A DNA stretch of 64,000 bases from Diacronema lutheri. Lineage: Eukaryota; Haptophyta; Pavlovophyceae; Pavlovales; Pavlovaceae. A program made the position numbers and the translations under genes. The stretch covers positions 161,119 through 225,118 of the forward strand of contig JAGTXO010000053.1 of NCBI GenBank assembly GCA_019448385.1, written 5' to 3'. The notes beneath the pieces are model-generated. The model saw nothing but the letters and a program-made list of their open reading frames with translations. It had not been told where the DNA came from and did no database searches. The first letter of the stretch is position 1. Every line of letters begins with the position of its first letter. This document shows positions 62,346 through 64,000 of the stretch, piece after piece.

Positions 62346-62595
62346 CGCGCGAGCGTGTCGGACGGCCAAACGAGGCGCGCGCGGCGCCGACCACGCGCGT
62401 GCGGGTGATCGAGGCGGAAAGTGCGCGGACCTGCCGAGCCGATTCGATGGGCATGGTGCATGGAGCCACGCGCCAAAGTCTCGCGACATTCGGACGAGCC
62501 AATCTGCCGGACGAGCACCTGCCGGCGCGGCGCCGCGTCGCACGGTGTAGGCGCCGCACGCGCGGCCTCGCGCGTGGCGTGCGGGCGTTTGGCGG

Positions 62596-62745
62596 GCGGA
62601 GGCGGGTGATGAGGGCACAGGAAAGACCACGCACGGCCCGTTGGCAGCCACACGCACGCCTCAGCCGAGCAAGGGCGCCCATCCGCCTCACCGCAGCGCG
62701 CCGCCGACGCGCTCTCCATGCCATGCCCGCCATCCCTAAGGCACA
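62596..62745 (+). repeat. Direct repeat D1, copy 2
   Basis: Matches 60438-60587 with few substitutions; the two copies bracket gene G minus copy and D2 units. Confidence 0.85.
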
Positions 62746-62759
62746 TTTCAAAAAGGGCT

Positions 62760-62895
62760 GCCCTAACCTAGCTTAGGGCTAGGGCAGCTGGTTTTGAATT
62801 CCCCCTCGGATTTGTATAGGTTAGGGCTAAGGCAACCGGTTTTCAATTCCCCCTCGGATTTGTATAGGTTAGGGCTAGGGCAGCCGGTTTTCAAA
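62760..62895 (+). repeat. Tandem repeat with GTTAGGGCTAGGG (telomere-like words)
   Basis: A unit of about 64 bp (GGTTTTCAATTCCCCCTCGG, ATTTGTATAGGTTAGGGCTA) repeated twice plus a partial. TTAGGG words and low GC contrast with neighbours. Confidence 0.8.
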
Positions 62896-62923
62896 AAGGT
62901 GCGCGCGTTCTGAACGAACAGCA

Positions 62924-64000
62924 ATGGTGAGACGCTCAACGGCGGCCGTCGGCGCGCAAGGCCCCTCTTCTCGCGCAGGGCCTGGTCGCCGGCGCGACGC
63001 CGGGGGCGAGGCAGACGTTGCGCGCGCCGGCGAGACAGACGTTGCGCGCGGCGCGCGCGGCACCAGCCGGGCGCGTGGCACGCGCGCCTTGCGCGCCCGC
63101 AGGCGCAGCAACGTCGTGGTGGACGACGACACGTCGTCCGACGACGAAGCGAGCGACGCACGTGCAGATCCACCTGCGGGCGGAGCGCGCAGCGCGCGTG
63201 ACGGTGCAGCTGGTGACGAGCAGGCGGCGGATGGTGGTGGGCGTGGAGCGCGCAGCGGGACGGGCCGCGACGCGACGGCGGACGACGGAGACGGTGCAAG
63301 CACCAGGCGCGCGCGCGCACCGTAGGCGCGCGCGCGCGCCTTACACACCTCGGCTCCGCGAGACAAGGGGCAGGCTGGTGAGCGCGTGGTGCGCCCGCGT
63401 ACTTCTCACACGCGCGCGCCGCTACCGCGCGCTCCGCCGCCGCCGCTCGCGCGCGCGCAGGTTTGCTGCGGACATCATCGACGAGCGAGTTGCTCGCGTC
63501 GTGCACGGGACGCGCGAGCGGATCGAGCTGCAGTTCAAGGTCGAGTGGGGCGACCGCGCGCTCGGCTGGGGCTGGGTGCCCGCCGTTACGATAGTCCGCG
63601 ACGCGCTCGTGGCTCGCTGGCGAGCGCGCCGCGCGCGCCTGTATCGAGCGGTGCCGCACGCGGAATAGCCGCGCTGGCTGATCGACAACCTGCGGCCGGC
63701 AACGACCTGCACCTTCGCGCTCTGCGAGGGCACGCGCGCCGTGCCGCTCGGCGAGCTGTGCTTTGTGCGCTCGCTCGCCTCGCGCATGCCGGCCGAAGCG
63801 CTCGCCGAGCTCGCGCTCAGCTCTTTGGCGCCGCACGGCGGGTGGGACGAGTTGGGCGAGCCGAGCACGGTGCACCTCAAGGTGACACACCGCGTCAACG
63901 TGCACGAGGATGCGGACCCTCATGTGCGCGAGTTCTTCCGCTACGCCGCCGCGCGAGGCAGGCTGTGCGCGTGGGTCGTGCGGCCGGGCGCCGACAACGA
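62924..64000 (+). pseudogene. Unrecognised gene G, plus-strand copy, partial at right edge
   Basis: Coding-like from the N-terminus (ARRRSNVVVDDDTSSDDEAS, in one frame) to RIELQFKVEWGDRALGWGWV then PAVTIVRDALVARWRARRAR, TAG (63666-63668), and in the same frame PRWLIDNLRPATTCTFALCE, LGELCFVRSLASRMPAEALA, HLKVTHRVNVHEDADPHVRE to the window edge. FKVEWGDR..GWGWVPA resembles a chromodomain strand pair but this is weak. The TAG replaces AAG seen in the minus-strand copy. Confidence 0.5.

Noticed and set aside
1611-63668. TAG recoded as a sense codon in this organism
   Set aside because: Paralogue comparison gives different ancestral codons (TGG at 14776, AAG at 63666), and TAG is the natural terminator of two intact genes (22317, 44703).
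1-64000. Large DNA virus or prokaryotic origin for the window
   Set aside because: Spliceosomal introns, a copia element, Helitron remnants and gene-poor repeat-rich layout indicate a nuclear genome. Fanzors and YqaJ also occur in giant viruses, but no capsid, packaging or replication genes are present.

Overview
The window looks like nuclear DNA of a GC-rich unicellular eukaryote, most plausibly a haptophyte-like alga. Supporting signs are predicted spliceosomal introns, a Ty1/copia retroelement, Helitron-type helicase remnants, Fanzor (eukaryotic TnpB-like) genes, secretory-pathway enzymes with signal or membrane segments, and many pure poly(C)/poly(G) tracts of 18-39 bases. I cannot name the species. 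There are no bacterial operons and no rRNA or tRNA gene that I can support.

Layout. 1-2411 is the 5' part of a Fanzor gene (minus strand) running off the left edge. 2412-8640 is a repeat field with one intact gene for a secreted methyltransferase-like protein (5471-6730). 8651-10558 is an intact secreted beta-propeller protein. 10575-16570 is copy A of a giant mobile element (minus strand). 16571-20960 holds Helitron helicase and tail fragments. 20998-22317 is an intact Golgi-type glycosyltransferase. 23690-31500 is copy C of the giant element and is the only copy with the Fanzor RuvC and zinc-finger half. 32234-43030 is copy B, with a nearly unbroken YqaJ-type exonuclease region joined in frame to a Fanzor N-terminus. 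43816-44703 is an intact DUF3431 protein. 46245-51436 is a decayed copia element (minus strand). 52722-56616 is a copia leader copy followed by a decayed element carrying a Ulp1-type protease and an ExK-type nuclease-like protein. 57087-59430 is a two-exon Crinkler/RHS-type NTPase plus nuclease gene. 60255-64000 has subtelomere-like repeats and two facing copies of an unrecognised gene.

Functional picture. Most of the window is a graveyard of DNA transposons, with nonsense codons and frameshifts in nearly every mobile ORF. Four short, intronless, uninterrupted genes for surface, Golgi or secreted proteins (methyltransferase, propeller, glycosyltransferase, DUF3431) and one Crinkler-type gene stand out as still-constrained coding sequence.

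The most unusual items are these. (1) A giant reading frame joins a YqaJ-like exonuclease region to a Fanzor. (2) A 437-bp mobile unit consists of two roughly 80-bp palindromes around a structured core; it and a solo 86-bp palindrome are each shown by empty-site comparison to have inserted with 5-bp target duplications. (3) A textbook -1 frameshift site (GGGAAAC, immediate stop, downstream stem) lies between the gag-protease and integrase frames of the copia element.
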